DNA from: Clostridiales bacterium
GTDB lineage: Bacteria; Bacillota; Clostridia; Peptostreptococcales; Acidaminobacteraceae
Direction of reading: 5' to 3'
Length of the DNA stretch: 42,454 nt
Assembly (NCBI GenBank): GCA_030446305.1
Contig: JASUSA010000025.1
Coordinates: forward strand, 1-42,454
Below the pieces are notes generated by a model. The model made no database searches, had not been told where the DNA came from, and saw only the letters and a program-made list of their open reading frames with translations. Position numbers and translations under genes: made by a program. Below are positions 6,477 to 15,438 of this stretch, one piece after another. The first letter of the stretch is position 1. Each line of letters starts with the position of its first letter.

Positions 6477-7856
6477 ATGTCTAAAAACAAATTGTCTTTT
6501 GAAATCATGCAGGAATTTATCAATCAATTAGACGGCATGGCCGTTCTCGACAAAGAAGGTTATTATACGTATGTCAGCCCCGGTTGGGAACGATACACAG
6601 GGTTTCGCGCATCGGAAGTTCTGGGCCGAAAAGTTTGGGAAATCATTCCTGAAAGCCATGCAACCGAAGTCTTTCAGACTGGTAAGACGGTAACGCGCGG
6701 ACTTGTTTCATTTAACGGTATCCCCGCCTTTACGACGTATTTCCCACGATTCGATCAGCACGGCGACCTTTGCGGCATCATGCTCTACATTGTTATTCAA
6801 GGCAAAGAAAGTGTTGCACAGTTTCAGGCACGTATTATTGCCCTCTCCTCGCAGATTGAATTCTATCGAAAAGAACTGTCTCTGGAACGCGGTGCCAAAT
6901 ACAGTCTCGACAACATTATCGGTGAAAGCAAGCCCATTCTGGATCTTAAACATAAAATTCTTCAGGCATCAAGGTCGTCTTCAACCGTCCTGATCGAAGG
7001 CGAAACCGGCAGCGGCAAAGAGCTTATCGCCCATGCCATTCATACGCTCAGTTCGAGATGCAGTGCCAATTTTGTACGTGTCAACTGCTCGGCAATCCCC
7101 AATGAACTCATGGAATCAGAGTTCTTTGGCTATGCAGCGGGGGCTTTTACGGGGGCTTCGCGCAAAGGCAAGATCGGGCGATTCGAACTCGCCGATAAGG
7201 GAACGCTCTTTTTAGATGAAATTAACCTGCTGCCCACCACAATGCAGCCAAAGTTTCTGCGTGCTTTACAAGAACATGAAATTGACCCGGTTGGCAGTTT
7301 AAAAAGCCAATTCGTGGACGTTCGCGTCATTGCCGCATCCAATATTGAGCTGGAACAATTGGTTGAAAAAGGCAGCTTTCGAAGCGATCTCTACTATCGC
7401 CTCAATGTCATTCGCATTGCAGCACCGCCGCTCCGAACGCGCAAAGAAGACATTCCCCTGCTGGTACAAGCCTTCATTAGCAGACTCAACAAGCAGCTCG
7501 GCATGATGGTTGGCGATATCGGTTCAGAGGCTTTAAACTTTCTCATGGCCTATGATTGGCCGGGCAATGTCCGCGAACTGCAAAATGCAGTGGAAAGTGC
7601 CATGAACCAGACCGACAGCACTATTTTGACCATTAAAGATTTCTCACAGCTTACAGAGCGCATTCGCATGCGTGAACGCAAACAAGCCGTTACCCATTAC
7701 AAACTCATCCCAGCGAAGCAGGCTTTTGAAAAGAGCCTTATCCAAGATGCGCTGATGACCTGCGAAGGCAATCGCAAAAGAGCTGCGGAACTCCTCGGCA
7801 TCTCCCGCACGATGCTTTACAATAAGATGGCACAATATGAAATTGGGGATTCCTGA
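6477..7856 (+). CDS. Sigma-54-dependent transcriptional activator (PAS - AAA+ - Fis HTH)
   Basis: A 459-residue enhancer-binding protein. A PAS sensor domain (about 10-105) is followed by a helical linker and an AAA+ domain with Walker A GETGSGKE (175-182), the sigma-54 contact loop GAFTGA (222-227) and Walker B LFLDE (244-248). The arginine-finger region FRSDLYYRLN follows. A C-terminal Fis-type HTH reads NRKRAAELLGISRTMLYNKM. It uses ATP to open sigma-54 RNA polymerase and should activate the divergent hydrolase-symporter-BKACE operon from sites at 6104-6213. The PAS domain probably senses a small molecule, perhaps the pathway substrate, as in other catabolic operons of Clostridia. The ATG at 6477 has GGAGG 5 bp upstream; the TTG at 6465 overlaps that site. 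Confidence 0.92.
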   Translation: MSKNKLSFEIMQEFINQLDGMAVLDKEGYYTYVSPGWERYTGFRASEVLGRKVWEIIPESHATEVFQTGKTVTRGLVSFNGIPAFTTYFPRFDQHGDLCGIMLYIVIQGKESVAQFQARIIALSSQIEFYRKELSLERGAKYSLDNIIGESKPILDLKHKILQASRSSSTVLIEGETGSGKELIAHAIHTLSSRCSANFVRVNCSAIPNELMESEFFGYAAGAFTGASRKGKIGRFELADKGTLFLDEINLLPTTMQPKFLRALQEHEIDPVGSLKSQFVDVRVIAASNIELEQLVEKGSFRSDLYYRLNVIRIAAPPLRTRKEDIPLLVQAFISRLNKQLGMMVGDIGSEALNFLMAYDWPGNVRELQNAVESAMNQTDSTILTIKDFSQLTERIRMRERKQAVTHYKLIPAKQAFEKSLIQDALMTCEGNRKRAAELLGISRTMLYNKMAQYEIGDS

Positions 7857-7863
7857 CCGTTGC

Positions 7864-7892
7864 TTGTCATTTAAAAATTTTGCCGATATAAT
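7864..7892 (+). promoter_or_regulatory. Sigma-A promoter of the TetR-family gene
   Basis: TTGTCA (7864-7869), 17-base spacer, TATAAT (7887-7892), about 82 bp before the start codon at 7975. Downstream, ATGCAT-AA-ATGCAT (7941-7954) is a symmetric pair that could be an autoregulatory site, but it is not the same as the operator at 10820-10835. Confidence 0.7.
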
Positions 7893-7974
7893 AGTGAGTA
7901 TTGGTTGTCATTTATTGTTCGCAATGTGACGTACAATCAGATGCATAAATGCATTTTGCAGAAGGAGTGATTAT

Positions 7975-8556
7975 ATGCCGGCGATGACAAATCGTGCTAA
8001 AAAGGCAATTGCAACGAAAAACCGCATCTATGAATGTGGTGTAAAATTAATGCACGAGAAGGGATTCGACGAAATCACCATTAGTGAAATTGCGAAGGAA
8101 GCGGGTATATCTGTTGGGACGTACTATTACTATTTCGATTCAAAAACAGACTTGTTCAGAGAGATTTTCAGCCGCGTCGACGACTTTTTTATGACATGGG
8201 TTAAGGAACCTATGCAAAGTGACAGCTATAGCGAACGCATCATTAGCTTTTTTGAACACTATGCAAAACTTGTTGAAGATGACGGCATCACGATCATTAA
8301 AAAACTGTATACCCCTGAAAATAAAATGTTTACCGTTGAAGGCCGGTTCATGCAAAATGTCCTTAAAGAAGTCATCGAGGAAGGGCAGCGATCCGGTGAA
8401 CTCAACACTTTATACAGCGCTCAGCATTATACGGATTATCTCTTTGTCGTCGGCAGGGGAATTGTCTTCGAGTGGTGTTTAAGAGACGGGAAAATTGATT
8501 TAAAACAACAATTTCGAACCATTATTAATTTAGTTGTTAAGAGCATGGCCAAATAA
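7975..8556 (+). CDS. TetR/AcrR-family transcriptional regulator
   Basis: 193 residues. The N-terminal HTH reads KNRIYECGVKLMHEKGFDEITISEIAKEAGISVGTYYYYFDSK (about 13-55), the canonical TetR DNA-binding pattern. The rest is a divergent helical ligand-binding and dimer domain ending in FRTIINLVVKSMAK. RBS AAGGAGT lies 8 bp before the ATG. It converges on the enoate-reductase-like gene, and the promoter of that gene overlaps two palindromes of TetR-operator size (10820-10845). It is therefore the natural candidate repressor for that gene, perhaps released by an acyl-CoA or an unsaturated acid. The ligand is not deducible from sequence. Confidence 0.88.
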   Translation: MPAMTNRAKKAIATKNRIYECGVKLMHEKGFDEITISEIAKEAGISVGTYYYYFDSKTDLFREIFSRVDDFFMTWVKEPMQSDSYSERIISFFEHYAKLVEDDGITIIKKLYTPENKMFTVEGRFMQNVLKEVIEEGQRSGELNTLYSAQHYTDYLFVVGRGIVFEWCLRDGKIDLKQQFRTIINLVVKSMAK

Positions 8557-8603
8557 TTGAGAACATTGTCGCATTCAACTATTTTTAAGTATTTGCTCAT
8601 AAG

Positions 8604-8635
8604 AAAAAACGGACACATTAAATGTCCGTTTTTTT
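8604..8635 (+). terminator. Intrinsic terminator of the TetR gene
   Basis: ACGGACA (8609-8615) pairs with TGTCCGT (8623-8629), flanked by an A-run before and a T-run after. It lies about 50 bp after the TetR stop codon. The A-run gives it a weaker second function on the - strand. Confidence 0.85.
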
Positions 8636-8657
8636 GTGATTCCGTCTGAGGAAACCC

Positions 8658-8769
8658 GCATCATTCAAATTTTAAACCTTTCACGCCAACACCTCTAGCT
8701 TTTGTCATACGTGCATTCAACCTATTGCAGTGAAAAATCAACAAAAGATGATTGTGCAATTTCCTATCT
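8658..8769 (+). repeat. Intergenic palindromic repeat, copy C
   Basis: 112 bp beginning GCATCATTCAAATTTTAAAC and ending GTGCAATTTCCTATCT. It aligns along its length with copy B: same ends, the shared core TTTCAC..CAA, GTCATA, and GTGAA..ATCAACRAAAG. It lies between the TetR terminator and the end of the convergent enoate-reductase-like gene. Confidence 0.6.
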
Positions 8770-8801
8770 ATTTGTTTCTTTAACTGCGAAAAAGTGCACG
8801 A

Positions 8802-10799
8802 TTAAAGGGTTGATGCCACTTCAAACGCATCCCAAATCGCATACATAATGTTTTGAACTTTTCTTGCATCGCCAATAACATGAAGTGACTCAATTTCATA
8901 TTTCAACGCTTCATAAAGCGACTGATCGCTGCCATAGCCAACGGCAAGTGCCACTTGATCTGCTGCAATCGTTTCTTCTTTATCACCTGTTTTAACGACA
9001 ATCGACCCCGCTTTGCCATCAATAACCTGAGCACCGGTCATGACGTTTACGCCTTTATAAGGTACCAACTTTTCAAGCATCTCTGAATTGGCATGGCATA
9101 AAGGTCCATTGACTGCCAAGAGGCTATCCTGCATTTCGATAAGGGTTACTTTCTTACCCATGTCTGCAAGCCAAATCGCAAGTTCACAGCCAACCAAGCC
9201 ACCGCCGATGACGGCGATATGCTCTTCAAATGGCACTTCCTTCATCAAAAGTGCTGCAGCAGGATACACCGCAGGATGATCGCCAATACCAAAGGTCTTT
9301 GGCGTTGATCCCGTCGCAATTAAAACACTGTCGTAGTCTTCCGCTAATATTTCTGCCGAAGTACATGGGTGATTTAATTCGATTGATACATTTAACTGCG
9401 CCAAGGTATGTTCATACCAAGCGATCAGCGCATGATCATCTTCTTTGAAATCCGGTGCACCGCCTGGAATGAGATTGCCGCCGATGCGATCTGTCTTTTC
9501 AAATATGACAGGTTTATGTCCGCGAAGTGCCAGTACGCGTGCTGCCTCGCAACCTGCAACACCGCCTCCGATAATCGCGACGCGCTTTGATTGATATGCT
9601 GGCGTAAGTGCTGTTACGCGTTCACGGCATGCATGCGGGTTGACAGCGCAGCTCAGTGCCGCATATTCTTGAACCCTTCCCATACAGCCTTCTTGACATG
9701 AGAGACATGGCCGAATATCTTTCGTTTTAGATGCTCTTAGTTTATTGACGTAATCGGCATCTGCCAAGAGCGGTCTTCCCAAGCTTATCATATCGCAAGC
9801 CCCGTCATCAACGGCAGACAATGCCAAATCAGGATTATCCATACGCCCGGCACAAATAACCGGTACATCAACGGCTTCTTTTACAATTTTAGCATATGGG
9901 ATATAAAGGCCTTTCTCCTGATACATAGGCGGGTGACTCCACCACCATGAATCATACGACCCAACATCGACATCAAGTGCATCATAGCCATATGCAACCA
10001 ATAATTTTGCCGCTTCAATCCCCTCTGGAATATCCCGACCCTTTTCTGTAAATACTTCACCCGGCATGGCGCCGTCTCGGTAATCCTTGATAAAACTCTT
10101 TGGACTGTATCGCAGCGTTACTGGGAAATCCTCTCCGCATTGACGCTTAATCTCTTCAACAATTTCTCTTGCAAATCTCAATCTATTTTCAAGTGAGCCG
10201 CCATATTCATCCGTTCGATGGTTAAACAGCGATATTGCAAATTGATCAATGAGGTAACCTTCATGAACCGCATGAATCTGGACGCCGTCAAATCCGGCAC
10301 GTTTCGCATTGTATGCGCCTTTTCCAAATTGTCTTACGATTTCTTGAATTTCCGCTATTGTAAGTTCTCGGCATGTTTTGTCAAGCCACCGATGCTGTAT
10401 AGGCGACGGTGCTACAGGCGGATAATCACCAAGATTCGTCGGAATGGTAACACGTCCGAAACCGCCACTCAATTGGATAAAAACTTTTGAATCATAGGCG
10501 TGTATTCGCTCGGTCATCTCTTTTGCTGTTCGGATAAAGTGTACCGAATTATGGGTTGAACATGGCACATTCGGCATTGCATGCTGTTCAACAACATTGT
10601 CAACAAATGTGACGCCTGTAATAATAAGTCCCGTGCCACCTTTTGCTCTTTCCGTGTAATAATCAATGCCCCGCTGATTAAAGCCGCCTTCGTCGTCGCC
10701 TAGCCCCAATGGTCCCATCGGCGCCATGGCGAAGCGGTTTTTAACCGTGATGCCGCCAATCTTAACTGGCTCAAATAATCGCTTATACTGGTAAGACAT
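8802..10799 (-). CDS. Enoate reductase / 2,4-dienoyl-CoA reductase family flavo-iron-sulfur enzyme
   Basis: 665 residues in the three-part layout of the family. First comes an FMN-binding Old-Yellow-Enzyme barrel (1 to about 350: FEPVKIGGITVKNRFAMAPM, QIHAVHEGYLIDQF). Then a [4Fe-4S] cluster is bound by Cys365, Cys368, Cys372 and Cys384. FAD/NAD(P) dinucleotide folds follow (AIIGGGVAGCEAA at about 409, AVIGGGLVGCELA further on). Such enzymes reduce the C=C bond of 2-enoates, cinnamate, dienoyl-CoA or bile-acid intermediates in anaerobes. The HAVHEGYL segment sits where catalytic residues lie in the family. It is monocistronic. RBS AAAGGAGT is 5 bp before the ATG. A promoter at 10850-10878 and two operators at 10820-10845 suggest repression by the neighbouring TetR protein. 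Exact substrate unknown; nothing nearby points to bile acids. Confidence 0.88.
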   Translation of the reverse strand: MSYQYKRLFEPVKIGGITVKNRFAMAPMGPLGLGDDEGGFNQRGIDYYTERAKGGTGLIITGVTFVDNVVEQHAMPNVPCSTHNSVHFIRTAKEMTERIHAYDSKVFIQLSGGFGRVTIPTNLGDYPPVAPSPIQHRWLDKTCRELTIAEIQEIVRQFGKGAYNAKRAGFDGVQIHAVHEGYLIDQFAISLFNHRTDEYGGSLENRLRFAREIVEEIKRQCGEDFPVTLRYSPKSFIKDYRDGAMPGEVFTEKGRDIPEGIEAAKLLVAYGYDALDVDVGSYDSWWWSHPPMYQEKGLYIPYAKIVKEAVDVPVICAGRMDNPDLALSAVDDGACDMISLGRPLLADADYVNKLRASKTKDIRPCLSCQEGCMGRVQEYAALSCAVNPHACRERVTALTPAYQSKRVAIIGGGVAGCEAARVLALRGHKPVIFEKTDRIGGNLIPGGAPDFKEDDHALIAWYEHTLAQLNVSIELNHPCTSAEILAEDYDSVLIATGSTPKTFGIGDHPAVYPAAALLMKEVPFEEHIAVIGGGLVGCELAIWLADMGKKVTLIEMQDSLLAVNGPLCHANSEMLEKLVPYKGVNVMTGAQVIDGKAGSIVVKTGDKEETIAADQVALAVGYGSDQSLYEALKYEIESLHVIGDARKVQNIMYAIWDAFEVASTL

Positions 10800-10819
10800 A
10801 TAACACTCCTTTCAGTTTA

Positions 10820-10845
10820 ACTGAATGCATTCAGTGAATTCATTC
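10820..10845. promoter_or_regulatory. Tandem palindromic operator at the enoate-reductase-like promoter
   Basis: ACTGAATGCATTCAGT (10820-10835) is a perfect 16-bp palindrome. A second, related 10-mer GAATTCATTC (10836-10845) repeats the core GAATGCATTC (10823-10832) with a 13-bp offset. Both lie directly downstream of the -10 box, over the expected transcription start, which is a repressor position. Confidence 0.7.
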
Positions 10846-10849
10846 GTTA

Positions 10850-10878
10850 ATTATATAACGTAATTTTAGTCGCGTCAA
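10850..10878 (-). promoter_or_regulatory. Sigma-A promoter of the enoate-reductase-like gene
   Basis: On the - strand: TTGACG (10878-10873), 17-base spacer, TATAAT (10855-10850). The ATG is about 50 bp downstream. Confidence 0.8.
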
Positions 10879-11045
10879 TCCGGCAGGCGAATTTTTTTGT
10901 TTCTAATTCATTAAAAAATATGAACGCTTTCGAGAAGCTTTCAAAAGCGATGTCTCTCATCGTAAAAACGTTGAAATTTGAATGCTGTCATTGCCCCATA
11001 TCAAATTTTTCATAGCTTTTTTCTGAAGCTTTTGCTGTAAATACA

Positions 11046-11090
11046 ATATAAAAATAGCCTTAATGCCTAAAAAGATAGGATTAAGGCTAT
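11046..11090 (-). terminator. Intrinsic terminator of the regulator-kinase-ABC operon
   Basis: ATAGCCTTAAT (11054-11064) pairs with ATTAAGGCTAT (11080-11090) and the stem continues with one bulge. On the - strand it is followed by TTTTTATA. It ends the set of genes whose last member stops at 11142. The rest of the interval 10879-11141 shows no gene. Confidence 0.75.
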
Positions 11091-11141
11091 GCATATGTCT
11101 TTCTTTTTGTGGTTGTAAAATACCCACCGTACACTTGAATT

Positions 11142-13463
11142 TTATAGAGTTGCAATTGTATCGACAACAGACAGATCGTGTATGCGCTTTGATGGACCGT
11201 ATACCGCTAAAATGGATGTCCCCAGCACGAGCAGTATAATAATGGTTACGGAACCAATCGGCAGCTTCCAATGTGTCCCCCAATATGACGTTACCATCAT
11301 ATTGTAAATGAGTTTGTTTAGCGGCATGCCGACAAGGCATCCAAAGATGCTGCCTGAAACAGCATATGTCATTGCCTCTGCCCTAATCATCCTGATCATT
11401 TGTGCCTTTGTCATGCCAATGGCACGCATAACGCCATACTGTTTAATTCTCGCTGAGACACTGATGCTAATACCATTGACGATATTTAGCAGCGTAATCA
11501 TGGCGATAATGAGAAGAAATCCGTAAACAAAGAGTGCCATTGAAAAATAAGCGCCCCGCGCCTGCCTATTAATCAGACGATCATCAGAAAACCGCATCCC
11601 TTGGTCTGTCATCGCTCGAATTGCTGCAACATCTGACTCAGTCGCCCTGCGTTCAAGCTGGATATCAATTCGTTCATATCCGTCCACCGGTTTAATGGCG
11701 TTCAACGTTGCTTCTGAGCAAAGAATCGTCGTTTTGTCAGTTGCCGCGTTCACAGGGCTGTCAGACAGTACACCTGCAATGGTGATCGCCACGCCGTTAA
11801 TCCTGACGACGTCTCCAGTTGTCAAGGTATCTTCTGTACTGTAAACCAATAGTGCCGAATATGCTTCGTCTTGAACTGCTTTTACGGAACCGCTCAATAA
11901 GTAGGATTTCAACATCGGCCATTGAGATGCTTCTAACGTTGCCAGCTTGAACAAGTTGCCGTCGTCGTCTAATTGATCATAAAGGTAACGACTGCCCGTA
12001 ACTTGCTTAACATGTGCTTTAGCTCTTATGTCATCCACAAGTGCTGCCGGCAGCATATTGTCACCGTTTGTACTTCGAATAACAATATCCTGTGACCAAG
12101 GCTGCAGCGGATCAATGGCATGGTTTAAAAATTCAACCATTACTGAAAAACTCAGAAAGAGAATAATGCTAAGGCCAAAGGAGCCCAGCATCAAAATATA
12201 ATTCTTTTTTACTGTAAACGCATGTTGTATCCCCAAAGCCGTATCAACTTTGAAAAACTTTGTCTTCGCAGCTGATTTAATCGTTCTGGCAGTGCCATCT
12301 GTATAAGCATTTCCCGTAATCGCCATTAAGGGTGATACCTGTGCAGCTTTCCGTGCCGGTGCACTCGAGGCTGCCAAAACACTTAGAATACCAATGACCG
12401 CACCTGCACAAACCCCAATCCAACTGATTGCAAATGTTGGCATTTCATCGAAGTAGACTGGCGTTAGCCACTTCAATATTGCGCTTAAGAGCCACGTAAC
12501 AGCTGTCCCCAATAAAACGCCAATGGGAATAGAGGTCTTGCACCACGATAATGCCTCAAGTCGTACAAATCGCATGACCTGCCGCTTCGTCGCACCAAGG
12601 CACCTCAGCATACCAAAAAAAGATGTGCGCTGCATAATATCACTGTTTAAATTACTGGCAATCATCATAACGCCTGCGATCAGGACAACAACACCGAGCA
12701 CGACAGCCGTTATATACAACTGCCTCATATAACTGTAATCACTTTGACCCAAAACGCCCAGCAGCTTTTCATTTAGTGCAACCTGATCATCCGTCAGAGA
12801 AAACTGTGTCCTAATCTCTGCAATTGCCTGACGCATATTGGCGTGTTTTGAAAATTGAATCATATACTGCTGACGATAAAATGCGCTATCCGCATACGTT
12901 TGCGCGGTTGTTTCATCAAGCAGCATGCCATAGGCATCTTGATTGAGCAGACTTGCTGTATTATCCATAAAGCCCGTGATGCGAAACGTCTTTGTGCCAC
13001 CGTCCGGCATCGGCAATGCAACCGAATCACCAATGCGCAGTTCGGACTGATCCCTCACATTACGCGTTAGGGCAACTTCATCTGCATGTTTAGGATAGGT
13101 GCCTTCTACCATTTCTGTAAGAAAAATATCGTTAAGCACTTCGGCAGATGTTCCAATGTTAAAAAGGGGTTTTCCCAAAAGCGAATCGCCTTCATTGGCG
13201 AACGACACATACCAGCCTGCATGTGCCACTTCAGGACGTGTTGCAATAATAGCCGCTGTCTCTTTATCAATACCGGTTAGCAGCATATGCCAATTCCCTT
13301 GCTCCTTTGTAATCTGCATATATTGGTTGCGCATTTCCATATCTGCCATGCCGAAAATAGCCGTTACAAGAAAGACGGACAGCACAATGCAAAGTTTTGT
13401 CATCAATCGGCGACGGCTGTGCGCTTTATCTACAATTGGAATGAGGTCTAGATAATGTTTCAT
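11142..13463 (-). CDS. FtsX/MacB-type ABC transporter permease (two FtsX units)
   Basis: 773 residues. An N-terminal helix (LCIVLSVFLVTAIFGMADM) is followed by a long extracytoplasmic region, then three helices (VVLGVVVLIAGVMMIASNL, IGVLLGTAVTWLLSAI, IGVCAGAVIGILSVLAA). A second helix (ILMLGSFGLSIILFLSF), a second long extracytoplasmic region and three more helices repeat the plan. This duplicated FtsX layout is typical of permeases that move or sense lipids, lipoproteins or antimicrobial peptides (MacB, LolCE and YtrF types). 'MGMTKAQMIRMIRAEA' and 'LGATKRQVMRFVRLEA' are the coupling segments before the third and seventh helices. Its ATG overlaps the stop of the ATPase gene by 4 bp, so the two are translationally coupled. 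It probably exports an envelope-active compound. Confidence 0.88.
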   Translation of the reverse strand: MKHYLDLIPIVDKAHSRRRLMTKLCIVLSVFLVTAIFGMADMEMRNQYMQITKEQGNWHMLLTGIDKETAAIIATRPEVAHAGWYVSFANEGDSLLGKPLFNIGTSAEVLNDIFLTEMVEGTYPKHADEVALTRNVRDQSELRIGDSVALPMPDGGTKTFRITGFMDNTASLLNQDAYGMLLDETTAQTYADSAFYRQQYMIQFSKHANMRQAIAEIRTQFSLTDDQVALNEKLLGVLGQSDYSYMRQLYITAVVLGVVVLIAGVMMIASNLNSDIMQRTSFFGMLRCLGATKRQVMRFVRLEALSWCKTSIPIGVLLGTAVTWLLSAILKWLTPVYFDEMPTFAISWIGVCAGAVIGILSVLAASSAPARKAAQVSPLMAITGNAYTDGTARTIKSAAKTKFFKVDTALGIQHAFTVKKNYILMLGSFGLSIILFLSFSVMVEFLNHAIDPLQPWSQDIVIRSTNGDNMLPAALVDDIRAKAHVKQVTGSRYLYDQLDDDGNLFKLATLEASQWPMLKSYLLSGSVKAVQDEAYSALLVYSTEDTLTTGDVVRINGVAITIAGVLSDSPVNAATDKTTILCSEATLNAIKPVDGYERIDIQLERRATESDVAAIRAMTDQGMRFSDDRLINRQARGAYFSMALFVYGFLLIIAMITLLNIVNGISISVSARIKQYGVMRAIGMTKAQMIRMIRAEAMTYAVSGSIFGCLVGMPLNKLIYNMMVTSYWGTHWKLPIGSVTIIILLVLGTSILAVYGPSKRIHDLSVVDTIATL

Positions 13464-14143
13464 GCTTTCACGCCCCCCAAATCCTCAAGGACGCCATCGG
13501 TTACTTTCAAAACACGATCGACAGATGTCGTTAGATTGACATTGTGTGTAATCATGAGTATCGTCTGCTGGTAACGCCGCGCCGCAGACAGTAAGAGTGC
13601 CAGTACCTCTCGGCTGTTTCGACTGTCAAGGTTGCCGGTAGGTTCGTCTGCCAAAATCAGCATCGGCTTGTGAATAAGTGCCCTGCCAATGGCCACGCGC
13701 TGCTGCTGTCCGCCTGAAAGCTGACTCGGTAAATGGTTGCGTCGGTCTCCCAGTCCAAGGACTTGTATAATATCTTCTGTCATAGCACGCTCCGGTGTTT
13801 TACCGTCTAAGAGCAATGGGAAGACGATGTTCTGTTCAACCGTCAGTTCGGGAACAAGCTGAAAGGATTGAAAGACAAAGCCAATGTGGCGGCGTCTAAA
13901 AATGGTTCGCTGTCGTTCTGACATGGCAAATATATCTTCACCATTAATCCATACCTTGCCATCCGAAGGGTCATCCAAGCCGCCAATGCAATTTAAAAGT
14001 GTACTCTTTCCAGAGCCCGATTCACCAACGACTGCAGCGAATTCGCCCTTTTTCATTGAAAATGATACTTTGGTCAGTGCTTTGACCTCCGTATCGCCCT
14101 TACCATAAATCTTGCTGAGATTCTTTATATTTAAAATTTCCAT
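13460..14143 (-). CDS. ABC transporter ATP-binding protein (LolD/MacB type)
   Basis: 227 residues with Walker [10 protein letters not shown] (40-48), the Q-loop in FQSFQLVPELTVEQN, signature LSGGQQQR, Walker B LILADEPTGNLD and the H-loop ITHNVN. The 'PTGNLDSRN' stretch is typical of the LolD/MacB/FtsE subfamily that pairs with FtsX-type permeases. It powers the permease encoded immediately downstream, with a 4-bp overlap, and follows the kinase gene by 65 bp. RBS GGAGG lies upstream of the ATG. Expression is probably controlled by the upstream two-component system. Confidence 0.92.
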   Translation of the reverse strand: MEILNIKNLSKIYGKGDTEVKALTKVSFSMKKGEFAAVVGESGSGKSTLLNCIGGLDDPSDGKVWINGEDIFAMSERQRTIFRRRHIGFVFQSFQLVPELTVEQNIVFPLLLDGKTPERAMTEDIIQVLGLGDRRNHLPSQLSGGQQQRVAIGRALIHKPMLILADEPTGNLDSRNSREVLALLLSAARRYQQTILMITHNVNLTTSVDRVLKVTDGVLEDLGGVKA

Positions 14144-14208
14144 AGATGTTATTGCCTCCTTCTTGTGAAAGCATAACAGACGAAGCTTACAAGACGGTGA
14201 AAATCAGC

Positions 14209-15438
14209 TTACATTTCTGTAAGGAAGGTCATTGAGAATACACTGCCCTCACCTAGAGCACTCTGGACTGTCAAAACGCCGCCCTGACCCTCTGTAATTG
14301 CTTTTGAAAGGGATAGCCCCAACCCAACGCCTTGCGTTTCTTTAACACTTGCCTGCCTGTAAAATCGTTTAAACACATGGTAAATCGCTTCTGGTGCAAT
14401 ACCCGGTCCATTATCCTCAATCATCAGTCGCACAGCTGTTGCCGTCTTCTCGCAGACAAGCGTAACAGTCATGCCGCGCTCTGAATAATCAAGTGCATTT
14501 TTGACAATATTGGCAATTGCTTCACGCGTCCACATGAGATCACAAAAGAGGGTAATATCCGGTTCAATATCAATCACAACGTTCTTGCCTTCTTGCATTG
14601 CACGCATCATCAGCGGTTCAACGGCTAACACTGCCAGTTCACGAACCGTATAAACCGCGCGCTCAAAGACAACACTGCCAGCATCAAGTCTTGTAATTTT
14701 CAAAAGCGCCTGAATGAGCTGTGACATATGTGCTACCGTCCGATCAATTTTTTCTGAAAATGACACGACTGCCACTGCATTTTCCGGTTCATTTAAAATA
14801 ATTTCATTATACATGCTAAGCGCTGTCAGCGGTGTTTTTAGCTGATGTGAAATATCCGACAGCATTGCCTTTAAAAATTGTTTTGTCTCGCGTTCAGCGT
14901 CATTTTTGGCAGATAACGAAGAAGCGAGCTCATCAATTGCCGTAAACATTTTATACAGGCCGCCTTCCTCAAGACTTGGCAAATGATGCTGATAATCACC
15001 TTCCATAAAAGACTGCAGCTGCTTTGTGACGGCATTGTAAAGTCGCTCTCGTCGTTCTAAAAATATAAAACAGCTCCCGATCATCAGCACACCCCAAAAC
15101 ATCATCCATGGCATTTGTTTAAAAACCCCTGTTTCCATTAATATGGCTACATCTCTGGCATTGGTATACGCCATCATGTCCGACTGCCCCATTTGCCCGA
15201 GAAGCCGTGAACCATCATCGCTTATCACACTGGATGTCAATGCCTTTGCAATCACATCCGCCGGCACATCTTCAGCCAACAGCGCACTCGCAGCAGCGCT
15301 GTCATGCGACAGCATTATCGTCTTTACTGATTCTGCCTGCTTTATCGACATAAAGCCTGTACTCAGCATCGCCAAACAAGTTATCAAAACGAGCCCCGCG
15401 AAAAAATACCGGCTGCTGCGATCCCATTGTCGTATCAT
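14209..15438 (-). CDS. Sensor histidine kinase partner of the ABC transporter operon
   Basis: 409 residues. TM1 is at about 12-30, an extracytoplasmic loop of ~75 residues follows, and TM2 lies at about 111-127. Then come a HAMP-like linker, the phospho-acceptor box SDISHQLKTPLTAL (His198), an N-box IANIVKNALDYS and G-boxes DNGPGIAP and GVGLGLSLSK. The substantial outer loop differs from BceS-type intramembrane kinases, so it may sense a ligand directly. The start is the ATG at 15438, which overlaps the response-regulator stop (ATGA) and has AGAGGTGG upstream. Partner: the response regulator just upstream. Confidence 0.9.
   Translation of the reverse strand: MIRQWDRSSRYFFAGLVLITCLAMLSTGFMSIKQAESVKTIMLSHDSAAASALLAEDVPADVIAKALTSSVISDDGSRLLGQMGQSDMMAYTNARDVAILMETGVFKQMPWMMFWGVLMIGSCFIFLERRERLYNAVTKQLQSFMEGDYQHHLPSLEEGGLYKMFTAIDELASSLSAKNDAERETKQFLKAMLSDISHQLKTPLTALSMYNEIILNEPENAVAVVSFSEKIDRTVAHMSQLIQALLKITRLDAGSVVFERAVYTVRELAVLAVEPLMMRAMQEGKNVVIDIEPDITLFCDLMWTREAIANIVKNALDYSERGMTVTLVCEKTATAVRLMIEDNGPGIAPEAIYHVFKRFYRQASVKETQGVGLGLSLSKAITEGQGGVLTVQSALGEGSVFSMTFLTEM

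Noticed and set aside
8802..10799. Bile-acid 7-dehydroxylation gene (baiCD/baiH-like)
   Set aside because: Same protein superfamily, but no bai-type gene is nearby and the sequence is equally consistent with enoate or cinnamate reductases.
10957..11340. A 127-codon - strand open frame at the end of the ABC permease gene
   Set aside because: It overlaps the permease C-terminus and runs through the operon terminator, with no RBS.
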